DNA from: Vibrio sp. ED004
GTDB taxonomy: Bacteria; Pseudomonadota; Gammaproteobacteria; Enterobacterales; Vibrionaceae
Assembly: GCF_023206395.1 (NCBI RefSeq)
Contig: NZ_CP066149.1
Span: 3,410,001-3,474,000, forward strand
Length of the DNA stretch: 64,000 nt
Direction: 5' to 3'
The stretch's first letter is position 1. Each line of letters begins with the position of its first letter. This document shows, in pieces, positions 1 to 9,149 of this stretch. Made by a program: the position numbers and the translations under genes. The notes beneath the pieces were generated by a model. It worked only from the letters and a program-made list of their open reading frames with translations, did no database searches and was not told where the DNA came from.

Positions 1-399
1 GTGACAGTTTTAGGGCTTTCTCTGATACTGCCGACCTTGATGTTAATCGTCTCTATTGGGCGTTTAGCCAAGTATCGGTTCTTCAGCCCAGAAGATATCG
101 ATGGCAGTGGGTTAACGTCCGGCACAAAGCGAGCCATCATTTTGCAAAGCATGCTTCAAAATACCTTAGAGCAATTAGTTATCGCAGTCGGTGTGTATAC
201 GGCGTGGTGTTTGTTGATGCCCTACGCTTGGTTATCGGCGGGACTCGTGTGTTCAGTGTTGTTTTTTATGGGGCGTATCTTCTTTTTCAAAGGCTACAGT
301 CATGGAGCACCGGCAAGGGCTTTTGGTTTTGCATTAACCTTCTATTCAACGGTCGTGCTGTGCTTAGTATTGGTGGTTACTCAAGTTATATCTCTTTAA
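1..399 (+). CDS. MAPEG family membrane protein (5' end at window edge)
   Basis: Small integral membrane protein of 132 residues as read here. Hydrophobic segments lie at about residues 1-20, 57-73, 77-93 and 106-130, which gives the four-helix layout of the MAPEG family (membrane-associated proteins in eicosanoid and glutathione metabolism). The stretch LQNTLEQLV followed by a GRxFFFKGY...GAPARAFGFA region is the conserved MAPEG core. The reading frame opens with GTG at the first base, so the true start may lie outside the window. Bacterial members mostly have no assigned substrate, and none can be given here. Confidence 0.7.
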   Translation: MTVLGLSLILPTLMLIVSIGRLAKYRFFSPEDIDGSGLTSGTKRAIILQSMLQNTLEQLVIAVGVYTAWCLLMPYAWLSAGLVCSVLFFMGRIFFFKGYSHGAPARAFGFALTFYSTVVLCLVLVVTQVISL

Positions 400-648
400 A
401 ATCAGTGGCTTGATTTATTATCATTCCTAAATTGCGTAAGGTTTAGTTCTTTATTCGTAGAACAAAATGGTAAAATTCGAATCGATTGAACTTCATTCTT
501 TTCAGAACACCAGTATCTCAACTCTATATCAGATTTAATCAAAACAATCTTTCCTAACCTATTGTTAAATATTTACTATTTGATAATGTGTCTAGGTGCA
601 CATTAAGGATGTGTTTCATATTTAGCGAAGAGAATAGTAGGAGTTGCG

Positions 649-1137
649 ATGAGTATTATAGTAAGACGGTCTGAACCGTCGGATGCAAAGGGAATCAAAG
701 AAGTTTACGAATGCACTAATGCTTATACCGGTACGCTGCAACTCCCAAATCCATCTCTGGAAAGCTGGCAGAAACGAATCTCTAATATGCCCGACAACGT
801 GTACTCGTATGTAGCGTTAATCGACGATGAGATTGTTGGCAACTTGGGAATGGAAGTGTGTGTGAACCCAAGAAGACGACATGTCGCTTCATTTGGTATG
901 GGTGTTAAAGACGATGTGTTAGGTAGAGGCGTTGGTAGTCAACTGCTCGCGACCGCGATCGACTTGTGTGATAACTGGATTAACATCAAGCGAATGGAGC
1001 TCACGGTATATACCGATAACGAAAGAGCGATTAGCCTGTATAAGAAGTTCGGTTTCGTGATTGAAGGAGAGTCTGCAGGGTTCGCTTTTAGAAATGGCGA
1101 ATATGTGGCGGCTTATCACATGGCGCGACTGGTATAA
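649..1137 (+). CDS. yhhY: GNAT N-acetyltransferase, YhhY-like
   Basis: A 162-residue acetyl-CoA-dependent N-acetyltransferase. Length and pattern match E. coli YhhY closely as I remember it: an early LQLPNPS, then PRRRHVASFGMGV, the acetyl-CoA loop GRGVGSQL at about residues 92-99, ELTVYTDNERAISLYKKFGF, and a C-terminal RNGEYVAAYHMAR. YhhY acetylates amino acids and peptides with hydrophobic side chains. The gene stands alone. A TAGGAG ribosome-binding site lies just before the ATG, and a strong palindrome follows the gene. Confidence 0.82.
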   Translation: MSIIVRRSEPSDAKGIKEVYECTNAYTGTLQLPNPSLESWQKRISNMPDNVYSYVALIDDEIVGNLGMEVCVNPRRRHVASFGMGVKDDVLGRGVGSQLLATAIDLCDNWINIKRMELTVYTDNERAISLYKKFGFVIEGESAGFAFRNGEYVAAYHMARLV

Positions 1138-1232
1138 CATTCGATTACAACTAAAACAGGTAAAATTAACACACGGCTGCAATTTACACGCAGTTGCCAT
1201 CAGACACAGCTAAAATTAACTGACAGATAATA

Positions 1233-1261
1233 AAACGCCACGTTATTTAAACGTGGCGTTT
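1233..1261. terminator. Perfect 12-bp hairpin between convergent genes
   Basis: A 12-bp perfect inverted repeat (AAACGCCACGTT and its complement) encloses a 5-base loop between the yhhY-like gene and the convergent MazG-like gene. The T run is short on both strands, so it may work as a bidirectional terminator. Confidence 0.6.
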
Positions 1262-1326
1262 GCTATTTTAGTTCGCTGGTGCTTTAAACAGCTACTGTCA
1301 TAACCTTAGTTCAGTCGTAAACTTAG

Positions 1327-1902
1327 TTAAGCCGTTAGTGGCTCAAGGTTCGCAGGGCGGTAGTGTACTGACTTTAGTACTTTACCTTGGCGAACAGTCT
1401 TGCCTTCAGATACGAAATCTTCCGCACACTTAGCGATGATGTATTCGCCTTTTTGAACCGCCATCAGCTTGATGTTCTGCTCAGCATAGAAAGCTTCTGT
1501 TTCAGCGTATTCTGTTTCGTTGCGACATACTTTGCTCATGTTGCTTGAGTGTACTTCATCCCAGCAAGGCAGAAAGTCAATTGAACGGTTTTTAGAAACA
1601 TTCAACAGTAGGTCGATCAGGTAGCTGATTGCTAGGTTGTCTTCTACCTTAGCTTGACCAAGGTGAACCAAGCGTCCCATCAAAACATAAACGCTGTCTA
1701 CAATAGCGTCCGCTTGTTCGATTTTAGAGTCAGCTTCTGCAAGTTCTGTCAGTTCTTCGATCGCTAGAGAGGTATGTAGCGTATCGCCTTTTTCGTCCAT
1801 TGTTTCAGGAGCAGCAACAGGCAGATCAAAAGTACTGCGGAACTCTTCAATGTCGCGGTAAAGGTGATCGTAGATTTCTTGGCTTAGTTGAGAAAGGTTC
1901 AT
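1327..1902 (-). CDS. MazG/PRA-PH-like nucleotide pyrophosphohydrolase
   Basis: A protein of about 191 residues. Its middle holds the all-alpha NTP pyrophosphohydrolase pattern: LAIEELTELAEADSKIEQADAIVDSVYVLMG, with the acidic ExxE...ExxD metal-binding helices at about residues 50-75. The family hydrolyses nucleoside triphosphates or phosphoribosyl-ATP; the substrate of this member cannot be told. I chose the ATG at 1902, preceded on its strand by AGGA, rather than the ATG at 1914. It is divergent from the GGDEF gene that follows. Confidence 0.7.
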   Translation of the reverse strand: MNLSQLSQEIYDHLYRDIEEFRSTFDLPVAAPETMDEKGDTLHTSLAIEELTELAEADSKIEQADAIVDSVYVLMGRLVHLGQAKVEDNLAISYLIDLLLNVSKNRSIDFLPCWDEVHSSNMSKVCRNETEYAETEAFYAEQNIKLMAVQKGEYIIAKCAEDFVSEGKTVRQGKVLKSVHYRPANLEPLTA

Positions 1903-2115
1903 TTTCCTATCCATTCTGTTTCGTTAATGGATTATTTTACCAAAGCTAGGAATAGGGTGCTAACGCAAAGTCGAAGAAGTCGACTTTTATTCGTTGGACC
2001 AATGAGGTATTTTGCATACAAACTAATTGATTATTATGTTTTTTTACACTTTACTCTTTTTAATATACCAAATATTAATGTTGTCATTAACTTCGGCAGC
2101 AGTGGGACTCCATTT

Positions 2116-3186
2116 ATGAATCAAGCTAGTGAAAGTGAAATTGTTATACGCCGCTTGTATCAAATCACCAATGATTATCGAAAGGGCTTCGATATTCAAA
2201 TCGCTCAGCTACTTATTATGGGGCTTGAACGCTTCAACCTTGATATTGGTATCTTATCGAAAGTCGATGGTAATGCTTATGTTGTTGAACATTGTGTTAC
2301 GCCTGACGGGGTAGAGCTCAATAGCGGTGACACCTTCGATTATCGTTCAACCTATTGTGAAATTACTTGTAAATCGATTGGACCTATCTGCATAGAGCAT
2401 TGTGGCAAACACGATAAGTATGCGAAGCATCCTGCTTACCAGTCTTTTGGTTTGGAGTCTTATATTGGGGTACCCATTTTTGTTAATGATGAGCTTTATG
2501 GCACCTTAAATTTTTCAAGCCCGGCACCTTACCATCGCGAGTTCAAAGAGTTCGATGTCGACGTGATGAGGCTAATGGCGTCATGGATAGAAGTGGAACT
2601 GGTTAGAAGGCAGCAAGAGCGAAAACTCAAAGAACTGAATGAGAAGTTAGAGTACCAAGCTATGTACGATCCTTTGACACACCTGCCGAATCGACGTTGC
2701 TTGTTTAAAACGTTGAACGCAGAAGTGGAACAGTTAAAAGGATCTTTAGGAAAGGGAACCTTGGCGGTTGTCGACATCGACTTCTTTAAACAGGTCAACG
2801 ACACTTATGGCCACCAAATGGGTGATGTTGTATTAAAGAAAGTGGCGAACGTGCTGAGTAATAACACTCAAGAAGGTGAGTTTGTGGCACGTTTTGGTGG
2901 TGAAGAGTTCATTCTTTGGTATCCAAATAAAAACCCAAGTTGTGTTGAAGATAAGTTCATGACTCTTTTGCAAGAGATGAAGAAAATCACGCTTGATAGA
3001 AAGCCTGTCACTATATCAATCGGTGCGTGTCATTTTGAGTTGAGTACAGGTGATACCAAAGGGGAAAGGATGTCGGCGTTAGATAAACTAATCAAAGTTG
3101 CCGATGAATGTCTGTACATTGCGAAACAGAATGGACGAGATCAGTTCATTTCTCGTCCATATCATCAAGAGCGCTCAGGAATATGA
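2116..3186 (+). CDS. Diguanylate cyclase, GAF-GGDEF
   Basis: Probable diguanylate cyclase (2 GTP to c-di-GMP) of about 356 residues. A GAF-type sensory domain covers about residues 20-165 (ending near YIGVPIFVNDELYGTLNF), followed by a short coiled linker. The GGDEF domain runs from about residue 187, with DPLTHLPNRRCLF, VVDIDFFKQVNDTYGHQMGD and the active-site loop FGGEEF. The frame stays open upstream to 1888, but that start would overlap the divergent gene and the extra residues look non-coding, so the ATG at 2116 is preferred. No membrane segment is seen, so it should be cytosolic. Confidence 0.85.
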   Translation: MNQASESEIVIRRLYQITNDYRKGFDIQIAQLLIMGLERFNLDIGILSKVDGNAYVVEHCVTPDGVELNSGDTFDYRSTYCEITCKSIGPICIEHCGKHDKYAKHPAYQSFGLESYIGVPIFVNDELYGTLNFSSPAPYHREFKEFDVDVMRLMASWIEVELVRRQQERKLKELNEKLEYQAMYDPLTHLPNRRCLFKTLNAEVEQLKGSLGKGTLAVVDIDFFKQVNDTYGHQMGDVVLKKVANVLSNNTQEGEFVARFGGEEFILWYPNKNPSCVEDKFMTLLQEMKKITLDRKPVTISIGACHFELSTGDTKGERMSALDKLIKVADECLYIAKQNGRDQFISRPYHQERSGI

Positions 3187-3202
3187 GCGATTAACTGAAC
3201 TA

Positions 3203-3769
3203 TTAGCTAAACAAGTAAGGGAACAGTTTACGGCGTTCTTCTGGCGTTAAAGACTCAACTCTCGCGATGTTGGTATCAGGAATCGCTTCGGGATTAGGGT
3301 AGTGCTTTAATACTTTTTCCATACTTGCTTCACGAATCAAATGGTAAACCGGATAAGGAGAGCGATTCGTTAGGTTCTCATCGTCTTCTGGGTCTGCGCC
3401 ACCAAAACAGTAGTCTGGATGAAAGGTGGCCACTTGATAAGTGCCTTCCCAATCTTCTTGTTTGATCAGGGCTTCAATCCAATCAATGAACATGTTGTAG
3501 TCGAAAAAATCTTGCAGCATGTTAGGAACAACCACCAAAGTTGTCTCTAACTCGGCAACCGGTGTGTTATCTAACTCAACAAAATGCGTCATGATGTCTT
3601 CTAGTAACACTTCTTCGGTTTCTGCTTCGCTCACAAAGATCTTAATTTGCTTATTACGTTGTGGCTTAGCTGCGAATGGACACAGGTTTAGGCCAATAAC
3701 GACATCGTCTAACCACTGTTTTACTTGGTCGTGGATGGTTTGAAGATCTGTGCTTTGAGTGTTCGACAT
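3203..3769 (-). CDS. DUF1415 family protein
   Basis: A 188-residue conserved protein of unknown function. The N-terminal IHDQVKQWLDDVVIGLNLCPFA and the central VATFHPDYCFGGADPED are hallmarks of the DUF1415 family, common in gammaproteobacteria. No signal peptide or membrane segment is visible. It is convergent with the GGDEF gene. The next gene upstream on the same strand stops about 85 nt away, so it is probably transcribed separately. Confidence 0.82.
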   Translation of the reverse strand: MSNTQSTDLQTIHDQVKQWLDDVVIGLNLCPFAAKPQRNKQIKIFVSEAETEEVLLEDIMTHFVELDNTPVAELETTLVVVPNMLQDFFDYNMFIDWIEALIKQEDWEGTYQVATFHPDYCFGGADPEDDENLTNRSPYPVYHLIREASMEKVLKHYPNPEAIPDTNIARVESLTPEERRKLFPYLFS

Positions 3770-3854
3770 AACAGGTTCCGAAATGAAATTTTGCGTAGGA
3801 TATCAGAACGGACGTTAATCAAAAGCAATAATTGAGTTACAAACTCAGTCGTAG

Positions 3855-5054
3855 TTATGCTTGTGCGAGTTTGGATGTAGATACTTGTAGTTGTTTCAAC
3901 TGGTAGACCCATGCAAATATCGCGACATAGAAGATAGAGCCGCCTGCAATCACGCCATTCCAACCAAACAGTTGCCAGCAATACAAAAGTAAGAAGCCAC
4001 CTAAGCTTCCGCCTATATAGTAATGGACTAAGTAAAGTGCCGTTGCTGTCGCTTTCGCGCTCGGCGCTTTTTGACTCACCCAAGAGTAAGCAAGGGTGTG
4101 GGCGAAGAAGGCGCCGCCGCTAATCAATAACAAGCCTGCCAACATGAACGGGACTTTATCGACCGCAGAAACTAACATACCGATTAAGCTAATGCACACG
4201 CCCATCATGATACCGTTTAGCGGATCAAAGCGAAGCGTCCATTTGTTGGAGAGCTTAGAACTCACTGTTCCGGCCAAGTAACATAGGAATATAAGCGATG
4301 CTAAACCCACTGGCACTGAGTGAGGATCAGAGACCAACCTAAAGCCCATGACCGAATACAGGTTAACGAACAGGGCGAAGTTAGCGCCACCAATCAACAT
4401 CGCGAGCCATAAGGTACGGTTTTTTAAGTGCGTCACTACCGAGCGATTATGATGAAAGAACAGCCCTTTCTGCGGTTTGAAGTTTTGTTGGTCAGGCAGG
4501 CTATACGCAATATAGAGTGCGCCAAGCAAAGAGCCGACAACGAAAAACAAAACCGTTGCGTGCCAGTCAAAATAATCCGTAATCAAGCCGCCCAATACAC
4601 GCCCGAAGATGCCACCTAATGAGTTAGCCGCAATATAACCGCCTATCGCGACTGCGAATGCTTTCGGTGATAACTCTTCGACCATGTAGGCAACAGCCAC
4701 ACCTGCAAAAGCAGCAACCGCTATTCCCATGAATGCTCTGGCAATAACAAGCTGTAGTAGGGTAGTTGTGAACACCATGCTCAGTCCGATTAGCGGGATA
4801 GCAAATAAGCTGAACAGAATGATGGGTTTTCGGCCAAAGGTTTCAGAAGCGATTGCCCAAGGCACCAAGCTGATGGAAAGCCCAAGTGTTGTCGCGGCAA
4901 ACAGCCAGTTGATCTGAGTTTCCGATACTTGGAAGTGCTCCGCCATGTGCGGCAAGATTGGCTGGAAGAGGTAAAGGTTACAGAAAATGATAAACGAGCC
5001 AATTGCCAATGATTGGGTGATGCGTTTGTATTGAGGACTGCCTTTATCAAACAT
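3855..5054 (-). CDS. MFS transporter, YnfM-like
   Basis: A 399-residue major facilitator superfamily permease with about twelve hydrophobic segments. It has the loop motif SETFGRKPIIL after the second helix and a second half starting near residue 210. The layout resembles the YnfM/arabinose-proton-antiporter-like efflux group; the substrate is unknown. It is divergently paired with a LysR regulator 110 bp away, an arrangement typical of an exporter controlled by its neighbour and a co-inducer. Confidence 0.8.
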   Translation of the reverse strand: MFDKGSPQYKRITQSLAIGSFIIFCNLYLFQPILPHMAEHFQVSETQINWLFAATTLGLSISLVPWAIASETFGRKPIILFSLFAIPLIGLSMVFTTTLLQLVIARAFMGIAVAAFAGVAVAYMVEELSPKAFAVAIGGYIAANSLGGIFGRVLGGLITDYFDWHATVLFFVVGSLLGALYIAYSLPDQQNFKPQKGLFFHHNRSVVTHLKNRTLWLAMLIGGANFALFVNLYSVMGFRLVSDPHSVPVGLASLIFLCYLAGTVSSKLSNKWTLRFDPLNGIMMGVCISLIGMLVSAVDKVPFMLAGLLLISGGAFFAHTLAYSWVSQKAPSAKATATALYLVHYYIGGSLGGFLLLYCWQLFGWNGVIAGGSIFYVAIFAWVYQLKQLQVSTSKLAQA

Positions 5055-5120
5055 TTACGTTGAGCCTGCGCGAGTTAGTAAGCTATTTGTGAACAAATTA
5101 TCAGTACAAGCGTGATTAAA

Positions 5121-5162
5121 GAAATATATTAAAAATATCACCTCTATATATTTAATATATCG
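5121..5162. promoter_or_regulatory. Possible LysR operator, divergent promoter region
   Basis: AT-rich DNA between the divergent transporter and LysR genes carries two related AT-rich dyads (near ATATATTAAAAATAT and ATATATTTAATATAT). LysR-type proteins usually bind such interrupted dyads next to their own start. This is inference from position and symmetry only. Confidence 0.35.
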
Positions 5163-5164
5163 CC

Positions 5165-6037
5165 ATGCTTGAATCAAAACCACTTCGTCATTTCTTAGCT
5201 GTTGCGCAGTTTGGTAACTTCACTCAAGCCGCCAAAGCGCTGCATATCGCGCAGCCTGCATTGAGTATCTCCATTAAAAAACTCGAACAGACGCTTGAGC
5301 TGATTCTCTTCCGTCGTGGAGATAAATCCGTCACTCTAACGGAAGAGGGAAAGGTACTGTTTGAACATGCGAAGCGAATATCCCAGCAGTTTGATGATGC
5401 TCAACTCGCAATGAATGAGCTAAAGGGACTGGAAAAAGGCGAGGTGCGATTGGGCGCTCCAAGCATGATGGGGAGTTACTTTTTCCCGCAAGTTGTGATG
5501 GCATTTAAAAGCCAATACCCAAACCTCAAGTTGACCTTGATTGATGCGGGCACTGAATCGATTAGGGAGATGCTATTAAACGGCGAACTCGATATTGGCG
5601 TAATCAACCATGAGAATGTCCCTGATGCTTTCGAAACCGACCACTTGTTGAGTTCTGAGATGCTCGCCGTTGTCGGTAAGGAACATCCGTTAGCACAGCA
5701 GCCTTCGATGACCTTTGAAGAATTTTTCGCTCAAGAGCTGATCATGTTCAAGTCGGGTTATTTTCACCGTGACTTTATCGACGCAACGTGTAAAAAATAC
5801 AACCTAGACATGACCATCGCATTCGAAACCAACTTGCTCCCGATGATTCTTTCTATCGTGAAGCGAGAGTTTGCCATCACTGCGCTGCTTAGCTTGGTGA
5901 CAGAATATGAGGAAGACGTAGTAGGCGTGCCATTTAAAGACCCTGTGAAGCTGAACCTATCTTTGGCGTGGAGAAAGGAAGGATATCTGTCCAAGGCAGA
6001 CCGAACCTTTATTGATTTCGTTAAGCGGTATGTGTAG
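5165..6037 (+). CDS. LysR-type transcriptional regulator
   Basis: A 290-residue LysR-type regulator. The winged helix-turn-helix spans residues 1-60 (FGNFTQAAKALHIAQPALS, then LEQTLELILFRR). The periplasmic-binding-like effector domain starts near residue 90 (GEVRLGAPSMMGSYFFP). It most likely controls the divergent MFS transporter. The start is fixed by the conserved N-terminus MLESKPLRHFLAVAQ. Confidence 0.88.
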   Translation: MLESKPLRHFLAVAQFGNFTQAAKALHIAQPALSISIKKLEQTLELILFRRGDKSVTLTEEGKVLFEHAKRISQQFDDAQLAMNELKGLEKGEVRLGAPSMMGSYFFPQVVMAFKSQYPNLKLTLIDAGTESIREMLLNGELDIGVINHENVPDAFETDHLLSSEMLAVVGKEHPLAQQPSMTFEEFFAQELIMFKSGYFHRDFIDATCKKYNLDMTIAFETNLLPMILSIVKREFAITALLSLVTEYEEDVVGVPFKDPVKLNLSLAWRKEGYLSKADRTFIDFVKRYV

Positions 6038-6200
6038 CGAATTTTATATGTGAGTAATTAATCTGAACTAATATCTCATTATTATCTTATTATGCGATGT
6101 GTATCACGGTTTGTAGTGGTTGTATTAAGTGTTAGTAATTTACTAATCGTACGGCATATTTAATAATCCCTACTCGTTATTGGTATGGTGTTCCATTAGT

Positions 6201-6329
6201 ATGAAATGTGAATGTAAAGAGCAAAATCTGGTTAGGATTCATAGAACGTTGTTGGATCGTTTCATTGGTATAAAGGGAAGATACCAGTGTATGAACTGCG
6301 GTGTGATTTTTAAAATTAGAGGCAAATGA
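6201..6329 (+). CDS. 42-aa Cys4 mini-protein, copy 1
   Basis: A 42-residue ORF with CxC near the start (MKCECKE) and CxxC near the end (YQCMNCG), a spacing that could hold one zinc ion. The middle is basic. A second ORF 280 bp downstream encodes a protein about half identical, with all four cysteines kept while third codon positions differ. That pattern supports real translation of both. No good ribosome-binding site is visible. Function unknown; a zinc-ribbon fold is inferred. Confidence 0.62.
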   Translation: MKCECKEQNLVRIHRTLLDRFIGIKGRYQCMNCGVIFKIRGK

Positions 6330-6608
6330 CCGCGCTCTAAGAAAAAATGCGGTTGGAATAGAGATATAAGGCCTGTGTTAAACTGGCAAAACCGTTTCTG
6401 AGTAGACTAACGTTGATTTCTTCGCTTCCACTTTAAATGTCTGTGGATCGTAACCAGTTAATTAATGGCAGTTATTGTTTTTTGATCAAAGTTGCCAGTG
6501 ATCATTATATTATTCTGTGAAAAATGTGAGCTCTACAATATGGTTAACCAGGGGGGACTAAGAGATATTAATGGTCTTTAAGTTAATCAAAATGGTAACC
6601 CTAGCCCC

Positions 6609-6734
6609 ATGAAGTGCAAGTGCAAAGAACGAAGACTCATTCGAATCCGCAGAACATCAGTCGACAAAGTCCTTGGTATAAAAGAGAAATACAGATGCGC
6701 GACGTGCAGCGGTTTTCTTAAGGTGAAAGGTTAG
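6609..6734 (+). CDS. 41-aa Cys4 mini-protein, copy 2
   Basis: A 41-residue paralogue of the mini-protein upstream (about 20 of 41 positions identical). It shares MKCxCKE, RIxRT, GIKxxY and the CxxC pair (YRCATCS). Four cysteines and many Lys/Arg residues suggest a tiny zinc-binding, perhaps nucleic-acid-contacting, protein. It lies just before a strong hairpin, so it could end its own transcript. Start-site evidence is weak because no clear Shine-Dalgarno is seen. Confidence 0.62.
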   Translation: MKCKCKERRLIRIRRTSVDKVLGIKEKYRCATCSGFLKVKG

Positions 6735-6775
6735 TGTTGACAAAGGGTAGAAGGTATCGATTTTCGATACCTATA

Positions 6776-6819
6776 AAACAAAGCCCGAAGATCCTAGGTT
6801 GGACATTCGGGCTTTGTTT
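6776..6819. terminator. Bidirectional terminator
   Basis: A 14-bp perfect stem (AAACAAAGCCCGAA and complement) between the second mini-protein gene and the convergent glutaredoxin-like gene. A/T runs within the stem ends suit termination from both sides. Confidence 0.75.
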
Positions 6820-6846
6820 GTAGAAATATAAGTCTCTTAAGTCACG

Positions 6847-7083
6847 TTAAGTGTTCTTTGAGTTATACATCTTATCGAAGTTCTTCTGATTCCAACCGAC
6901 CATCACTTGATCGCCGATCTTAAGCACGGGGATAGAACGAGCACCCATCGCTTGTAATTCTTTGCGGCCACGCTGCATTTTTGCATTCGTCAGGCGGTAA
7001 ACAATTTTCTTAGAGTCCAAATAGCGCTGGGCATCTTTACAGTGCGGGCATTTGTCTGCGACGTACAATACAACACGTTTCAT
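6847..7083 (-). CDS. Glutaredoxin-family protein
   Basis: A 78-residue thioredoxin-fold protein with the redox motif CPHC at residues 13-16, the cis-proline region RSIPVLKIGDQVMVG, and a short C-terminal helix. The size fits small glutaredoxin/NrdH-like proteins that reduce disulfides in the cytosol. The partner is unknown. The ATG at 7083 is preceded by a purine-rich stretch. Confidence 0.82.
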   Translation of the reverse strand: MKRVVLYVADKCPHCKDAQRYLDSKKIVYRLTNAKMQRGRKELQAMGARSIPVLKIGDQVMVGWNQKNFDKMYNSKNT

Positions 7084-7236
7084 TTTTACAATCTCTTTTT
7101 GAGTCTAGCTCTTGGTGAATCTCGCTAAAGTGTAACGAATCCTAGGTGATTAGAAAAGTGTGATCAGTTACACTATGCGGCTCAATTTTCAAGACCACAA
7201 CGTATTGTCGTGGTGTAACTTGTACGGTCTTTCAGC

Positions 7237-7734
7237 ATGCATCCTTCTTTACGCTATATTCAAGGCTATCCTAAGCACATTCTTGATCCTGTGACTCAAC
7301 TTGTTGAGTCGGGTAAATTGGTGCCGTGGTTTGAAGCTCGCTACCCAAAGAATCATGAAATCAAAAGCGAGAAAGCCCTGTTTGACTATGCGATTGAGAT
7401 AAAAAATCGCTACATGAAAAAAACACTACCGATCAGCAAGGTGATTTACGACGGCAAGATACACCTAATCAATAATGCGTTGGGTCTTCATTCTTACGTT
7501 GCGAAGAATCACGGTGGAAAGATCAAATCAAAGAATGAAATTCGTATCGCCAGTGTTTTTAAAAATGCACCAGAACCTTTGCTGAGAATGCTGGTGGTAC
7601 ATGAACTGGCGCATATCAAAGAGAAAGAGCACGACAAAGCCTTTTACCAACTATGCTGTCACATGGAACCGGAATATCATCAACTTGAGTTGGATGCCCG
7701 TTTATTCATGATGTATTTAGATTTAAAGAAGTAG
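7237..7734 (+). CDS. YgjP-like zinc metallopeptidase domain protein
   Basis: A 165-residue protein with the zinc-binding motif [15 protein letters not shown] (HExxH plus a downstream His) at about residues 128-142, as in the YgjP/WLM-like metallopeptidase families. The rest of the fold also fits (for example [25 protein letters not shown]). No signal peptide, so cytosolic. The stop is 4 nt before the rlmF start, so the two are probably co-transcribed. No substrate can be assigned. Confidence 0.75.
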   Translation: MHPSLRYIQGYPKHILDPVTQLVESGKLVPWFEARYPKNHEIKSEKALFDYAIEIKNRYMKKTLPISKVIYDGKIHLINNALGLHSYVAKNHGGKIKSKNEIRIASVFKNAPEPLLRMLVVHELAHIKEKEHDKAFYQLCCHMEPEYHQLELDARLFMMYLDLKK

Positions 7735-7738
7735 CCCA

Positions 7739-9061
7739 ATGAGCCAATCACAAAATAGAACTACGTTAAGCCTGTCGAAAAACAGCACTTCATCAGCAAA
7801 AATAAAAGACAATCAAGCTGATGTTAAGCCAAGTACAGCTAAGCCGAGCAGCGACAAGCGTATTTCTACCAAGAACACATCGGATAAAAGCCGCAATAAC
7901 AGTGCACCGAAAGGCGCTGGTAATAACAAAGCAAAGCGACCTTTTGCAAAAGATAGCCAAGGTAAGCAGAGTGCGAATAAAGGATCAGCGAATAAGGGGT
8001 CTTTCAACAAAACGGCTTTTAATAAAAACGCAGCCCAAAAAAGACGTTCGGCTGAAAAACCTCAAGGTGGTTTGCACCCAAGAAATCAGCACACTGGTCG
8101 CTATGACTTCGAGTTATTGGTTTCCGCGTTGCCTGAGCTAAAAGAGCACCTGATCAAGAACCCAATGGGCGAAGACACCATTAATTTCTCTGATCCACTA
8201 GCCGTTAAGCTACTCAACAAAGCTTTGTTGGCGCATCATTATGGCGTTAAACATTGGGATATTCCCGCTGGTTACTTGTGTCCGCCAATTCCTGGTCGTG
8301 CAGACTACATTCACAGAGTGGCCGACATTCTTAATAGTGATGGCCAAGGTGAACCTTATAATCATGCTTCTGTGAAAGCATTGGATATTGGTGTTGGTGC
8401 AAACTGTATTTATCCAATTATTGGTGCGACAGAGTATAAGTGGCGCTGCACGGGAACTGATGTCGATTCAGTCTCTATCAAAACAGCGAACTTCATTGCG
8501 GGAAGTAACCCTAATCTAAAAGGTAAGATTCGCGCTCGCCTACAAGCCGACTCTGAATCTATCTTTAAGGGCGTGATTAAAGATAATGAACGTTACGATG
8601 TCACAATTTGTAACCCTCCATTCCATAGCTCTTTAGAAGAAGCGGAAAAGGGTTCACAACGTAAGCTGGATAACCTAGCGGCAAACCGTGCTAAGAAAGC
8701 CGGTCAGTCGTTCAAGCCAGAAACGAACAAGAAGTCAGTTAAGTTAGATAAATCAACTAAGCAAGAGAAACCAACCTTAAACTTTGGTGGCCAAAAGTCT
8801 GAACTTTGGTGTCCGGGTGGTGAAGCCGCTTTCATTATGAAGATGGCGAGAGAGAGTCAACTTTTTGCTACTCAAGTCTTGTGGTTTACGACATTGATTT
8901 CTAAGAAAGACAACGTCGATATGGTTCGCTCTGAGCTAGGTAAGCTACGAGCTAAACAAGTGAAAGTGGTCGAGATGTCGCAAGGCCAGAAGGTGAGTCG
9001 CTTTATCGCATGGACCTTTATGGACGATGAGCAAAGACAAGAGTGGATTGCGCTTAAATAG
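7739..9061 (+). CDS. rlmF: 23S rRNA (adenine(1618)-N6)-methyltransferase RlmF
   Basis: SAM-dependent methyltransferase that modifies A1618 of 23S rRNA. Diagnostic segments are [15 protein letters not shown] at about residue 110, the SAM-site [16 protein letters not shown] near 215, and the N6-adenine motif NPPFHSS near 291. The length (440 aa) exceeds the roughly 310 aa of E. coli RlmF. The extra length is a basic, Ser/Asn/Lys-rich low-complexity N-terminal tail of about 110 residues plus a Lys-rich insert near 310-345. It overlaps nothing and follows the YgjP-like gene by 4 nt. Confidence 0.9.
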   Translation: MSQSQNRTTLSLSKNSTSSAKIKDNQADVKPSTAKPSSDKRISTKNTSDKSRNNSAPKGAGNNKAKRPFAKDSQGKQSANKGSANKGSFNKTAFNKNAAQKRRSAEKPQGGLHPRNQHTGRYDFELLVSALPELKEHLIKNPMGEDTINFSDPLAVKLLNKALLAHHYGVKHWDIPAGYLCPPIPGRADYIHRVADILNSDGQGEPYNHASVKALDIGVGANCIYPIIGATEYKWRCTGTDVDSVSIKTANFIAGSNPNLKGKIRARLQADSESIFKGVIKDNERYDVTICNPPFHSSLEEAEKGSQRKLDNLAANRAKKAGQSFKPETNKKSVKLDKSTKQEKPTLNFGGQKSELWCPGGEAAFIMKMARESQLFATQVLWFTTLISKKDNVDMVRSELGKLRAKQVKVVEMSQGQKVSRFIAWTFMDDEQRQEWIALK

Positions 9062-9098
9062 CGGCTGCACTTAGTTAAGACATTAAGCTGAAATATGG

Positions 9099-9133
9099 AC
9101 GGGCTTGTTGTTAACGCAACAAGCCCGTTTTTT
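9099..9133 (+). terminator. Terminator after rlmF
   Basis: A 12-bp GC-rich stem (ACGGGCTTGTTG and complement) with a 6-base loop and a run of T follows the rlmF stop. It also faces the convergent lipoprotein gene. Confidence 0.85.
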
Positions 9134-9149
9134 GTGTTTTGCATAATCG

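Noticed and set aside
1888..2115. N-terminal extension of the first GGDEF protein
   Set aside because: It would overlap the divergent gene, reads through poorly conserved residues and leaves no room for promoters; the ATG at 2116 fits the domain start.
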